A DNA stretch of 64,000 bases, from assembly GCA_020152595.1 (NCBI GenBank), contig JAIGNY010004072.1:2272501-2336500 (forward strand). The letters run 5' to 3'. Shown in pieces: positions 58,501 through 63,897 of this stretch. This DNA is from Chiridota heheva. Taxonomy: Eukaryota; Echinodermata; Holothuroidea; Apodida; Chiridotidae. The notes beneath the pieces were generated by a model, which did no database searches, was not told the origin of the DNA, and was given only the letters and a program-made list of their open reading frames with translations. A program made the translations under genes and the position numbers. Within the stretch, counting starts at the first letter, position 1; every line of letters begins with the position of its first letter.

Positions 58501-60526
58501 ACATGGCATTCCACCATATCTCTGACATGGCATTCTACCATACAGTATGTCCCACATGGCATTCCACCATATGTCCCACATGGCATCCCACCCTATAACC
58601 TACATGGCATCCCACCCTATAACCCACATGGCATCCCACCCTATGTCCCACATAGTTCCCATCCTACATGAATGTCCCACATTAATCTAACCATATGTAC
58701 CACATGACATTCCTCCCTATGTCCCACATGGCATCCCTCCCCATGTCCCACATGGCATCCCTCCCTGTATGCTGCATCAGTGGCTTAGCACCTGATGTCC
58801 CATATGGCTTCCCACCTAATGACCCACCATATGTTCCACATGGAATCCTTCCCAATGTCCCAATGACATCCTACTTTATGTCACACATGGCATCACATCC
58901 CATGGTCTCCTAACCTATGTCCCACATAGCCTCCTACCCATGTGACACATGGCATCCTACCCTATGTCACACATGGTATCCCAACCTATGTCACACTCAA
59001 GTGTTACTCTTGGCATCCCACCATGTCCCACATGGCATCCCACCCTGTCACACACGGCATCCCACCCCATGTCCCACATGACATCCCAGAGGCTCAATAA
59101 GAAGTCTCATCCTAGCTATCACAGTCCCTGATTGAGCATACCATGTATGAAAGTGTCAGTTCATATAATAACTTATATGTGAATGACTGGTCGAAATGGG
59201 GTGGGACCCCATGTCCCACATGACATCCCATGTCCCACATGACATTCCATCACATGACATTCCATCCCATGGCATTCTACCCTATGTCCTGCCCTTCCAC
59301 TATATATCCTACATGGCATTCCACCCTACTCCACATGGCATCCCATTCCATGTCCCACATGGCATCCCACCCCATGTCCCACAGGCTCCATAAGAAGTCT
59401 CATCCTAGCTATCACAGTCCCTGATTGAGCATACTATGTATGAAAGTGTCAGTCATATAATAATTTATATGCAAATGAGTTGTTCAATAAAATAAATTAA
59501 AGCGGAGTCAAATAATTATGCCTAATATAGCCCTTGGTGTTATACCACATGGTATATATTATATCATATGTCACGCATGGCTCCCATCCATGTCCCACAT
59601 GGCATCCCTCCCATGTCCAAATACATTTACATCCTGTCACACTCCCTGACTAAACATTAAATAAAAGTCTGGTCAGTTCATCATATACTGTAGCAACTTT
59701 ATGCAAATGACCACAATAATAAAGGCGGAGTTTAATAATCATTAAATTGATACAACTGTTGGTGTCCAAATATTTTGAAGAAATTTAAGGATTTTAAATC
59801 TAAAGTGCTATAAGAGAGGTCTACGCTTGAGGATCTCTGAAGATCATTTGGATAATTATATCATTTTACAGTTATCTTTTAAGGAAATATCAAATGTTTT
59901 GTAGACTTTTTAAAGAAACTATGTCTTCAATCCTGTCTTAAGTGTCTCTGAAAAAGTAACATTTTGTAAGGAAATTCTAACCTTCCATAAGGATATCTGA
60001 AGAAACTTTTAACTTTGTCTGAGGAACTCTGAAGAAACTTTAACATTTTCCAAGGAATTCTCAAAAACTTTTAACATTTCTGAGGAAATCTTAGGAAAAA
60101 CCTGTGGAGGGTCAGACGGAGGAAATTGCCAGTACATAGGTTCGCTTTATGCTTCGCATGCGAACCAAAAAGACAGCTGATAATTCCTGACCATTGATTT
60201 CAAGTGAAAGAACCAATAGGGTATGAGACCATGACAGTTCACTTTTCATTACATTTCCTGTATGAACGAAGGATGAAACACTTCAGTTATACCTGGTCCA
60301 ACACTAGGTTGTGAACTCTGAGTTGGTGCTTCAGCTATTGAAAGTCCACATTGACTGCTATCCATGACCAATTGTTCCCCAAACTCAAAGTTGTGATCAA
60401 ATGAGAAATGTTGTTGGGTGCTTGGTTCTGGAAGTGTAGAGGAGGGGGTCTTTGCATGAGCACATGGTTTGTGATGCCATGATGGACTCTTTGGTTCAGC
60501 TTTGATCAACTTCACTGGAAAAGGAA
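19086..60526 (-). CDS. ETV1/4/5: PEA3-subfamily ETS transcription factor (ETV1/4/5-like), 5' incomplete
   Basis: Coding exons, minus strand: 60526-60293, 57216-56967, 29918-29725, 26265-26182, 22830-22667, 19487-19086. The junction phases are 1, 2, 1, 1, 0 and every pair fits, giving about 441 codons and a stop. Order of parts: three lysine motifs of the psi-K-x-E type, two RQxSEP phospho-motifs, a low-similarity spacer, a full ETS DNA-binding domain across the last two exons and a divergent C-terminal tail. Known for the family: nuclear factors that bind GGAA/T sites, act downstream of FGF/RAS-MAPK signalling, are restrained by SUMO-modified regions and are phosphorylated at RxxSEP sites. 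Not seen: the N-terminal acidic activation domain, which should be encoded upstream of base 60526, probably beyond the window. The exon joins are inferred from splice sites and phase, not transcripts. Confidence 0.9.
20121..20235 (+). repeat. Short interspersed repeat (SINE-like), copy 1
   Basis: Starts GGATTAGTTTAGGGGTCAAG, like a tRNA-type A box, and ends near TTCCGTTAAGGAGATAT. An inverted copy is at 21450-21550 and a third at 63238-63360. Confidence 0.55.
20279..21149 (+). pseudogene. 5'-truncated LINE fragment (CR1/L2-type RT C-terminus)
   Basis: The C-terminal part of a non-LTR reverse transcriptase. An open segment from about 20279 to 20682 includes [31 protein letters not shown] and [12 protein letters not shown], all typical of the region after the RT core. 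After a stop at 20681 the same protein continues as [17 protein letters not shown] and [10 protein letters not shown] to about 20990. The 3' end is TAAAGCGCATTGAGACC then an (ATT)n tail at 21130-21149, characteristic of CR1/L2-group elements. It is heavily 5'-truncated. Confidence 0.85.
21450..21550 (-). repeat. Short interspersed repeat (SINE-like), inverted copy
   Basis: On the minus strand it reads GGACTAGTTCAGTGGTCAAG, with the A-box-like TAGTTCAGTGG, then TTCCGTTAAGTAGATATT at the far end, matching 20121-20235 in the opposite direction. Confidence 0.55.
21605..22165 (-). pseudogene. LINE fragment, RT C-terminus, minus strand
   Basis: The minus-strand frame carries [33 protein letters not shown] and the end motif [11 protein letters not shown], all from the C-terminal region of CR1/L2-type proteins. 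The order LHWLPV..R..YKL...K...P.Y is diagnostic. It differs from the copy at 20279-21149, so it is a separate insertion. The downstream end is AT-rich with an AATAATAAGAATAAT run at 21605-21620 on the plus strand. Only the last ~145 codons remain. Confidence 0.8.
22667..22830 (-). CDS. ETV1/4/5: ETS gene exon: first half of ETS domain
   Basis: 164 nt beginning with two bases of a split codon, then 54 codons from [17 protein letters not shown] through [16 protein letters not shown] and [18 protein letters not shown]. The [15 protein letters not shown] helix 1, the W residues of the hydrophobic core and [19 protein letters not shown] are hallmark ETS sequence, and the [13 protein letters not shown] lead-in is PEA3-specific. 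Acceptor TTTAAAG/GTGAAT at 22830/22831; donor GAAGAG/GTAAGG. It joins in phase to the last exon, giving an unbroken domain. Confidence 0.95.
22831..26181 (-). other. ETS gene intron, no recognisable insertions
   Basis: A 3.35-kb intron between the 84-nt exon and the ETS exon. It is AT-rich. The only structure noticed is a short duplicated segment at 25690-25775 with a perfect 14-bp palindrome, ACCCAAATTTGGGT, at 25691-25704. Confidence 0.7.
26182..26265 (-). CDS. ETV1/4/5: ETS gene exon: short linker (predicted)
   Basis: 84 nt: two bases, 27 codons, one base. It reads [19 protein letters not shown] then PSISPNDG, a Pro/Ser-rich linker. It was found because it sits between the RQxSEP exon and the ETS exon, is open, and its phases match both neighbours exactly (1 in, 1 out). 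The donor GATGGAG/GTCTTT is a weak GT and the acceptor TTACTGAAG/TAGC has a poor pyrimidine tract, so this exon is less certain than the others. Without it the neighbouring exons would still join in phase, so it could be optional. No homology carries the call. Confidence 0.55.
26266..29724 (-). other. ETS gene intron, no recognisable insertions
   Basis: 3.46 kb of AT-rich sequence with dense stops in all frames. I see no transposon ends, RNA genes or arrays. Confidence 0.65.
29725..29918 (-). CDS. ETV1/4/5: ETS gene exon with two RQxSEP phospho-motifs and a SUMO motif
   Basis: 194 nt: one base, 64 codons, one base. The sequence includes [29 protein letters not shown] and [14 protein letters not shown]. 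Paired RQ(I/N)SEP motifs occur in the same order in vertebrate ETV1, where the serines are targets of basophilic kinases (PKA, RSK/MSK). VIKTEP matches the SUMO consensus psi-K-x-E. Acceptor TCTTCAAG/TATTTC at 29918/29919; donor GGAAG/GTAATT at 29725/29724. Both phases fit their neighbours. Modification is inferred from family knowledge, not shown here. Confidence 0.92.
30360..31530 (+). repeat. Irregular tandem array ending in a GGTTC..GAACC stem-loop
   Basis: Repeated phrases: 'CCCCACCTACT' or 'CCGCCTACT' (near 30475, 30894, 31040, 31145, 31292), 'CATGTTAATGAATTT', 'ATCTGTGTACCA' and 'TTCTTGAGATA'. Spacing varies from about 105 to 260 bp. The array ends at 31471-31528 with CACGCCAGCATGACT, then GGTTC..TTATGCTATTAGCAT..GAACC and an A run. 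The array at 41400-42240 has the same ending and related units. The organisation resembles non-autonomous Helentron-type elements with tandem cores, such as 'pearl' elements of bivalves; that identification is inference. Confidence 0.7.
31747..31922. repeat. Element 1 left inverted terminal repeat
   Basis: Begins GTAAATTTA, then an 8-bp stem-loop CCCCGCTA/AGCG/TAGCGGGG at 31756-31775, then TTATACTTACCTTCCATGCT and on to CCACCTCACTC. From 31788 it is the inverse of 39555-39691. The stem-loop part has no partner at the right end. Confidence 0.9.
31965..32066. repeat. Element 1 internal complementary region
   Basis: 31965-32012 (GCATGGAAGGTAAGTATAAC ... GGGTAAATTTAC) is the reverse complement of the left outer edge 31747-31808. 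32003-32066 (GTAAATTTACTTCAAG ... CAATC) is the reverse complement of the right outer edge 39655-39701. The two meet at one shared GTAAATT. In DIRS elements this region is thought to template completion of the ends and circle formation. Confidence 0.88.
32067..33955. other. Element 1 body, CpG-rich sequence without recognised genes
   Basis: Unique-looking, CpG-rich sequence after the internal complementary region. A poly-T run lies at 32110-32132. Several open frames exist on both strands, including a plus-strand frame at 32134-32634 that is about one-third Lys/Arg, and minus-strand frames at 32772-33350 and 33427-33909. None shows a motif I recognise, and in a stop-poor CpG-rich stretch such frames are expected by chance. 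Confidence 0.5.
33957..34760. repeat. ~158-bp tandem array in element 1, five units
   Basis: The landmark CACCACGGAGC (or CATCACGGACTC) followed by GTGGCTACGCG-type sequence recurs at 33957, 34110, 34273, 34431 and 34599, a spacing of 153, 163, 158 and 168 bp. Further similarity includes GTGTCCCG near 34165 and 34494. Units are diverged, so this is an older amplification than the 50-bp array. Confidence 0.75.
34900..37330. repeat. Amplified leader segment in element 1, five copies
   Basis: The landmark CCTGTCC..CATGTCCATGATACTGGTG followed by GTTCAACGCG occurs near 34993, 35510, 35783, 36285 and 37129. Element 2 has it once, at 51662. Intervals are about 517, 273, 502 and 844 bp, so copies are of unequal length. 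A second landmark (GGCTACGGGACCAAGAAGAA) recurs near 36384, 36719 and 37228, with partners near 35880 and 51757. Confidence 0.8.
36790..36905 (-). pseudogene. Element 1 gag N-terminal remnant
   Basis: The minus-strand reading [18 protein letters not shown] matches [16 protein letters not shown] at 51390-51446 of element 2, with the surrounding nucleotides also aligned. Element 2 continues into a gag-like frame, while element 1 leaves the alignment near 36800. The preserved peptide shows that element 1 descended from a coding DIRS element and lost almost all of its protein-coding part. Confidence 0.65.
37360..38075. repeat. ~43-67-bp hairpin-bearing tandem array in element 1, about 13 units
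   Basis: Unit core: CCGCCCGTAATAACGGGC then CGCGGAACCGTATGGAACCG and CCAATGGAACCG. Each unit contains an inverted repeat GCCCGT..ACGGGC around a 3-5 base loop. Units recur near 37371, 37414, 37456, 37499, 37627, 37678, 37724, 37776, 37825, 37874, 37941, 37996 and 38056. Less regular relatives lie at 36560-36710, and two larger units with CGACGGGGACTGTCCAATGG follow at 38100-38270. Long frames in the array are by-products of a stop-free unit. Element 2 has only a single degenerate equivalent near 51955-52000. Confidence 0.9.
38400..38690. repeat. ~153-bp tandem duplication in element 1 leader
   Basis: A block from AGAAGAACATATATCCATGC near 38398 through GGCAAAGTAAG and CACGCTAAAGAGAGACGAGG repeats near 38552 with few changes. 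Confidence 0.85.
38691..39554 (-). other. Element 1 leader shared with element 2
   Basis: Non-coding sequence between the repeats and the right inverted repeat. It matches 52720-53510 in element 2 in blocks, including GGTAGCGTGGGA/CACCAACCACTGTG, a CACCC..CGAGAGTAGGACGCTCTC block and the end near AGCGATGTT. It also matches bases 1-115 of the window. Confidence 0.75.
39555..39701. repeat. Element 1 right inverted terminal repeat
   Basis: GAGTGAGGTGGTACAGAGG through ATGGAAGGTAAGGTATAAC to CTTGAAGTAAATT. Inverse of 31788-31922. It lacks the stem-loop of the left end. Confidence 0.9.
39702..41400. other. Intron sequence, nothing recognised except short repeats
   Basis: AT-rich intron. A 22-bp unit (GCCAAAATCTGATTTTAAA) occurs about three times at 40315-40380, and a GGGGA run lies at 40052-40078. 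No motifs in any frame. Confidence 0.6.
41400..42240 (+). repeat. ~154-bp tandem array, five units, with GTTC..GAACC stem-loop end
   Basis: The landmark CCGCCTACTAATTAGTATTC followed by ATGACATCAGCACC..AAACA..AGGGATCATCTACAGACC recurs at 41431, 41577, 41731, 41888 and 42041 (146-157 bp apart). The array ends CACGCCAGCATGACTACATA, then GTTC..TTATGCTATCGCAT..GAACC and an A run at 42205-42238, as in the array at 30.4-31.5 kb. Likely the same element family. Confidence 0.85.
43140..43275. repeat. ~24-bp tandem repeat inside LINE E
   Basis: Six copies of a GATATGTTCATCTGATCCACCT-type unit, expanded within RT C-terminal coding sequence. Confidence 0.9.
43691..44089 (-). pseudogene. LINE E reverse transcriptase, fingers and palm start
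   Basis: A 132-codon open piece. [20 protein letters not shown] is the fingers motif, [20 protein letters not shown] leads to the palm, and [19 protein letters not shown] is motif A with its catalytic Asp. The frame shifts after HYGSW, and motif C (usually YADD) falls in decayed sequence downstream. The enzyme would be inactive. Clade is not settled from this piece. Confidence 0.85.
44790..45835. other. Intron sequence, nothing recognised
   Basis: AT-rich sequence between LINE E and DIRS element 2, with no open frames of interest. It contains the perfect hairpin listed at 45627-45660. Confidence 0.6.
45627..45660. repeat. Perfect 12-bp stem hairpin
   Basis: TCATGGACTATG and its exact reverse complement CATAGTCCATGA, separated by 10 bases (CTGTTCGCAT). 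Confidence 0.9.
45836..45990. repeat. Element 2 left inverted terminal repeat, outer part missing
   Basis: Starts at GTTATATCTTACCTTCCATG, equivalent to 31787 in element 1. The outer ~40 bases (GTAAATTTA plus the CCCCGCTA stem-loop) seen at 31747-31786 are absent. The rest pairs, with many transitions, with 53515-53660. Confidence 0.8.
46026..46135. repeat. Element 2 internal complementary region
   Basis: Reads GCATGGAAGGTAAGTATAAC, the CCCCGCTACGCTTAG stem-loop, GGTAAATTTACTT and on to ATACCTTACCTTACATGC. It keeps the reverse complement of the full left edge even though that edge is now missing at 45836, and is homologous to 31965-32066. Confidence 0.85.
46515..46745. repeat. ~49-bp tandem repeat in element 2, about five units
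   Basis: The landmark GTTAGTAA followed by an A/G-rich AAACGAAAT segment and GTGCCCGAAC recurs at 46560, 46609, 46657 and 46708 with a spacing of 48-51 bp, in the 3' non-coding part. No counterpart is seen in element 1. Confidence 0.8.
46885..48100 (-). pseudogene. Element 2 tyrosine recombinase
   Basis: The minus-strand pieces follow a DIRS recombinase. An N-terminal part at 47772-48098 ([36 protein letters not shown]) and a core at 47020-47260 ([35 protein letters not shown]) are followed by the catalytic end in another frame: [11 protein letters not shown] at 47000-47042 (the H-x-x-R box), then [17 protein letters not shown] and SAYLKNI at 46916-46936, with the nucleophilic Tyr codon at 46928-46930. 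An in-frame stop follows IATSI and there are frame changes upstream. The enzyme would integrate a circular DNA copy. Confidence 0.8.
48108..49783 (-). pseudogene. Element 2 reverse transcriptase and RNase H
   Basis: RT starts at 49783 with [20 protein letters not shown], the typical DIRS lead-in, then [15 protein letters not shown], and shifts frame near 49300. The thumb-side phrase [17 protein letters not shown] lies near 49200. The catalytic [10 protein letters not shown] is at 49094-49110 with both Asp intact but in a different frame. RNase H follows at 48452-48907 ([21 protein letters not shown] with its catalytic Asp) and 48108-48578 ([51 protein letters not shown]). All landmarks are in the order RT then RNase H then recombinase. 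Several frameshifts make it inactive. Confidence 0.88.
49796..51446 (-). pseudogene. Element 2 gag-like region
   Basis: Several overlapping minus-strand frames precede [18 protein letters not shown] at 51446, [20 protein letters not shown] near 51000, [20 protein letters not shown] near 50640, and [19 protein letters not shown] near 50230. The position before RT, the length of about 550 codons if joined, and the helical and Pro-rich composition fit the first DIRS protein (gag-like, RNA packaging). I recognise no enzymatic motif. The N-terminal peptide recurs in element 1. Gag identity is by position, not by a strong motif. Confidence 0.6.
51450..53514 (-). other. Element 2 leader
   Basis: About 2 kb of non-coding sequence upstream of gag, unusually long for a DIRS leader. 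Blocks match element 1: 51470-51720 with 36920-37190, 51950-52040 with 35240-35310, 52720-52815 with 38690-38820 and 52980-53450 with 39000-39480. An AT/ATAC microsatellite has expanded at 52465-52562. Confidence 0.75.
52465..52562. repeat. AT and ATAC microsatellite
   Basis: (AT)n, then GTATGTAT, (AT)n again, and about eight CATA units. Confidence 0.95.
53515..53660. repeat. Element 2 right inverted terminal repeat
   Basis: AGCGCTGAAAAGAAGTGAGG through GGTTGGAAGTGCGTTAGAATC to GAACTTGAAGTAAATTTT. It aligns with 39542-39701 and, inverted, with 45836-45990. Confidence 0.85.
54086..55110 (-). mobile_element. LINE B copy 2, 3' fragment with RNase H
   Basis: A 5'-truncated minus-strand copy. 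RNase H is clear at 54850-55085: [35 protein letters not shown] and [11 protein letters not shown] supply the D-E-D catalytic set. It is followed at 54296-54778 by the C-terminal region ([51 protein letters not shown]), where the paired Cys and His resemble the zinc-knuckle-like end of Jockey/I-type LINEs. The (AAAC)n tail is at 54090-54101. It matches 3942-5090. Confidence 0.88.
55240..56165 (+). repeat. ~300-bp tandem array ending in a stem-loop and A run
   Basis: Two alternating phrases recur: TATGCAAATGAGCTAATTA near 55360, 55640 and 55940, and TAACCTGATTAATATGCAC near 55501 and 55801. Associated phrases are CAGTACCCATGTCCTCTACC and TAGACAATG. The array ends near 56110-56155 with TAGCTCTATTC/TTT/GAATAGTTGAGCTAAAAA, a stem-loop followed by A's. 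The architecture is as in the 30.4- and 41.4-kb arrays but with a different hairpin. Confidence 0.75.
56967..57216 (-). CDS. ETV1/4/5: ETS gene exon with a VKKE SUMO-type motif
   Basis: 250 nt: two bases, 82 codons, two bases. It includes [39 protein letters not shown] and [16 protein letters not shown] is a psi-K-x-E motif followed by Ser-Pro, in the central regulatory part of PEA3 factors. Pro and Ser are abundant and two SP pairs could be MAPK sites. Acceptor TCTCCTACAG/TTCAGC at 57216/57217 has a good pyrimidine tract; donor AAGAG/GTTAGA. Both phases match their neighbours. Confidence 0.88.
57792..58018. repeat. 21-bp minisatellite, about 11 units
   Basis: The unit CCCCTTCCTACACAATGGACG is nearly perfect. 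As 21 is divisible by three, frames remain open on both strands without coding meaning. Confidence 0.97.
58351..60175 (+). repeat. Minisatellite-cored element bounded by GGTTCGC/GCGAACC motifs
   Basis: The left boundary is GGTTCGCATGCCCATGCAAA at 58351. The core (58420-59090, 59210-59390, 59575-59620) is a ~24-bp unit TGTCCCACATGGCATCCCACC. Two copies of a longer segment (AAGAAGTCTCATCCTAGC ... TATGAAAGTGTCAGT) are at 59098-59170 and 59393-59465. The right end at 60137-60170 is GGTTCGC..TTATGCTTCGCAT GCGAACC followed by A's, as at 31.5, 42.2 and 63.8 kb. Boundaries are a proposal. Confidence 0.65.
60293..60526 (-). CDS. ETV1/4/5: ETS gene, most upstream visible exon, with an IKAE SUMO-type motif
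   Basis: 234 nt: two bases, 77 codons, one base. It begins [19 protein letters not shown], where IKAEP matches psi-K-x-E and parallels the KIKKEPxSP motif of vertebrate ETV1/4/5, and continues to [17 protein letters not shown], which parallels the family's FKFSYGEK segment. Acceptor TTTCTTTGCAG/TTCCTT at 60526/60527 has a strong pyrimidine tract; donor CCAG/GTATAA at 60293/60292. It needs an upstream exon ending in phase 1, which I could not find up to base 64000. Confidence 0.88.
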
Positions 60527-60879
60527 CTGCAAAGAAAGATATAAAAATACAACTTTTTGCATGTCTATCAATTCAAAATGGCACTTGCTACATCCTCAAA
60601 AATGTACATGTCTTTCATTTAATATAAATTGATTACTAAATATCTCCAAAGAAACCTTGTCAATTTTGTTTACTCACTATGAAATATGATTCCGGCAAAA
60701 CTTGTCAAAACTCAGTGGGGGAGTTAAAATAACATTCTAATTAATATAATTTATATTGGTCTACTCAAACCTTACTGCAGTGCTTGGTGACCTGCATTAT
60801 GCAGCAAATGACAAATTTGTAAGAGTGGAACAGCAATTCTTTCTAGAGGGGAGGAACTCCATTTTGTTTTTATGCAGTG

Positions 60880-61108
60880 AAGGAGAATCAGGGGTGCTTA
60901 GCAAGAAGGAGAATCAGGAGTGCTTAGCACCTGCGGCCAGGTTCTACAGCCTCCTCCATTGAGAAAGTTTTTCAATCTGTTGGGGAGTGACACCTGGTCC
61001 AGATCTAGGCAAGCCCCCACCCCTTTAGGTAAATCCTGGTGCTACACCTCGGGCGAATCTCTCTTTCATATAAGACCAACTTGCTCGACCACTAATCTAA
61101 CCCTGTAG
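60880..61108 (-). repeat. tRNA-derived SINE, minus strand
   Basis: On the minus strand, TTAGATTAGTGG (61089-61100) resembles a pol III A box and GAGATTCGCCCGAGG (61047-61061) a B box, with tRNA-like spacing of about 35 bases, followed by a ~150-bp non-tRNA body with CTCAATGGAGGAGGCTG. A 21-base phrase is duplicated at 60886-60930. No flanking duplication was confirmed. Confidence 0.6.
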
Positions 61109-63237
61109 GCAAGAATGAGGCCAAACAAGAGGCAGGCCAATCATGTATTTCAATGGAATGGGTTTAAAAAAAATCTGAAACTTATTTGGCTAATATTGAC
61201 TGAAGGTTTACAAAAACAATGCTTCCAGGATATGCTTTAAATATTGTAAATATGAGACACCTTTCAGCTACAGTAGGTACACAATTATCAAACAACACTC
61301 AGCACAATTATTGGCATGGCTTACATAGTATTACATGTTTCAATATCAAATTCTAGCAATCAAATTAGCAGCCAATTGTCAGTAAAATTTATTCTCAGCT
61401 ATATTTGGTGCCAGACTTTAATACTACTCACAATCACTGTGCATGACATGCTTTTGACAATTGAAATTATTTTGATTTTGTGTATTGTGTAGTTACTGTT
61501 TAAGTTATTCATATGCAGGGTGATGTTTCTTTCTGTAAATGACAACACTGTACATCAGCCCTACAGCTAGTCTTGAGGTACTCTGCACAAAGAAGAGAAG
61601 TTGAAGAATAAATTTGAAACTGAAAGTCTGAATCTTGACTTTGTCTTCAAAATCTTATCTTAAGAAAACTAAAGATATCTTCAAGATTCTAATGGTAATT
61701 ACAAGCTTTGAATTATCTTGCTAACAATCTCATTTCTTTAAATAAGTGTAAAGTATAGATTTGGGTATAAAATTCTCCCTCCAACTATCATTATAATCCT
61801 TATTGGTCATCATGCACCATACACAAATGTAATACTCCATCATGTTATCAAGTTTTTCAAAATGTTGAGATATTGCCACATCTGGAATCCTGTTTGGTCT
61901 ATATTGTGTCGCTTGGTTACACAATGGAAACTCAACAAATCCCTGGCTTTACAATTTCGCCATGCATTGATGAAAATAACAATAAGTGCTATAATAAGAA
62001 AAAAAGAAAAAAGCTTCCTATCCCAAGTAGTCTTATGGATGTTACTATTCGGTACGGGTGCTTCTATTTGTTTAAGTTATAAAAAAAAGCTTTCAATTCT
62101 GAATGGAAAAGTCTTTAAATGTTTGCTATTCTGAAAATGTCAACCTTTGGAAAATAATGAAAAAACCCTTTTCAACTTATTTGGAAGGTATGATATATAT
62201 ATATATATAGCTACAGTGCCTCAGAATCAGCAGATCTCATTAAAAAAAATTGTATCAAAAAAGACCAAACTTCAATCCTTAAAAGATTAAGATCCCAAAA
62301 CGTACTAAACCAATCAATGCTTCACTGATTTTCACAGGAAGTTTGGCCATTTTCAGGACTTAGAACAGATTTTTGAACAATTTACCTAATTTTGTCTCCT
62401 ATGTTCATAAAATCTTTTAGTAACACATTGGCTGGGTAAGTTTCAGAATTGAAATTATACAACCAAATGCAGCAAATTTGATATATACCAATTGTTTGTA
62501 ATGGATTCCAAACTAAAAGCACTATTATATTCATAAAGGTTTTTAACATCTGGCAGTGCTTTCTGTGCAAAGATACAGAATACAACTACTCTTATTCCTT
62601 ATTGTCACCTTTTTGGTTTTTACTTGAACCTTTTTGCATACCTTAATATAGTGTACATTTTCTTGTGCATGCTCTGATCTTATCCACTAAGTTAACAGTT
62701 GCAGTTATTATGTGGGTTTTATGCTAATGGGTCAAATAAATAATGAAATGAGCAGTAAATGGAGGCCTTACAAAGGGTGAACAGAGCTGGATAAGCTGTA
62801 ATCTTTTGAAAGGATTAGTTACAATCAATCATGTCAATCTTGTATCATAGAAGGAATGGACACAACCAGCAAGGATTAGTTAGTGGTCAGCCGTGTATAT
62901 ACATGTATGACAATTTGAGAAAAAACATGGGGAAATGTTATTCCATATCCTATAGCTATTGTTAACGTTATACAACATGACTGTCACACAATCGCTGTCT
63001 TAATTGTTGGTATTTCTTAAATTAAGCTCATTGTAGTCAAGTCAATCACAGAATTCTGTTTTATTTCAGCTATAAACTTTTATCCTTCAAAAATCTGTGA
63101 TGTCAAATCTAGTCTGAAATGCATGATTTCTATGTAAAGTATAACAGTTGTTGAAAAAGATTATCTCCTTCCTGAAATAACTTCCTCAAGTATATTATTA
63201 TGTTCCTTTTACAGTACTTGACAAAAAGACATGTGAC

Positions 63238-63360
63238 CACTAAAGGATTAGTTCAGTGGTAAAGCATGTTTATCTTATATAAAAGATACTTCAAACGAAA
63301 CAAAATGGTGAGGAAAGAAACTGTCCTATCTGTGTAGAAGTGACTGGTTTAGTAGTCTAC
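63238..63360 (+). repeat. Short interspersed repeat (SINE-like), copy 3
   Basis: AAGGATTAGTTCAGTGGTAAAG with the A-box-like TAGTTCAGTGG, then TATCTTATATAAAA and GAAACAAAATGGTGA, as in 20121-20235. Confidence 0.55.
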
Positions 63361-63562
63361 AATGGAAAGTTGGTGCCTTTATCCTCATTTTTTACAATTG
63401 TTAATGTATTTTAAAGCAAGTTTATTAATTTTTTTCACTATTGACATTACTTTTCCTCAAACTTTCTTCAAGTGGTATATTGTAAATACCTTTCCTAGAT
63501 ACAGTTTTACTACTTTTTTGACATACACTGTATCTCATGGTTTTTAAGCCACAAATAACCTT

Positions 63563-63825
63563 CCAAGTGTCCCACATGACATCCCATGTCCCACATGACA
63601 TCCATGTCCCATATGACATCCCATGTCCCACATGACATCCCATAATCATGACATCCTGTCCGGCCAGCCAGACCAGAAGGCCGTCCGGCCGGCCGGACCA
63701 GAAGGCCGGCCAGCCAGACACCCGGCCGGCCAGCTGGACCGGACAGACAGAAACATGGCCGGACGGACAAAATCGACATTACACAGGTTCGCATTATGCT
63801 TCGCATGCTCACAAAAAGACGAAGC
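63563..63825 (+). repeat. Minisatellite plus GC-rich block ending in the GGTTCGC stem-loop motif
   Basis: 63567-63650: TGTCCCACATGACATCCCA units, as at 58.4-59.4 kb. 63655-63765: CCGGCC-rich imperfect repeats (CCGGCCGGCCGGACCAGAAG). 63784-63820: GGTTCGCATTATGCTTCGCA then TGCTCACAAAAAGACG, the same terminal motif as 60137-60175 with a damaged 3' arm. Confidence 0.75.
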
Positions 63826-63897
63826 TAATGGTTTTTAGCAACAAAAACTTACGCAGAGCTCAGTTCTCTGTATGTAACCCTTAATAATAATATATAT

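Larger units (their letters stand above)
57217..60292 (-). other. ETS gene intron with minisatellites
   Basis: A 3.1-kb phase-1 intron, donor CCAG/GTATAA and acceptor CTCCTACAG/TT, containing the arrays at 57792-58018 and 58351-60175. Confidence 0.85.

Noticed and set aside
58351-60175. Ordinary TIR DNA transposon (GGTTCGC..GCGAACC as TIRs)
   Set aside because: Only the right terminus is repeated in other arrays, as a stem-loop, and no target duplication is visible, so a hairpin-terminus model fits better.
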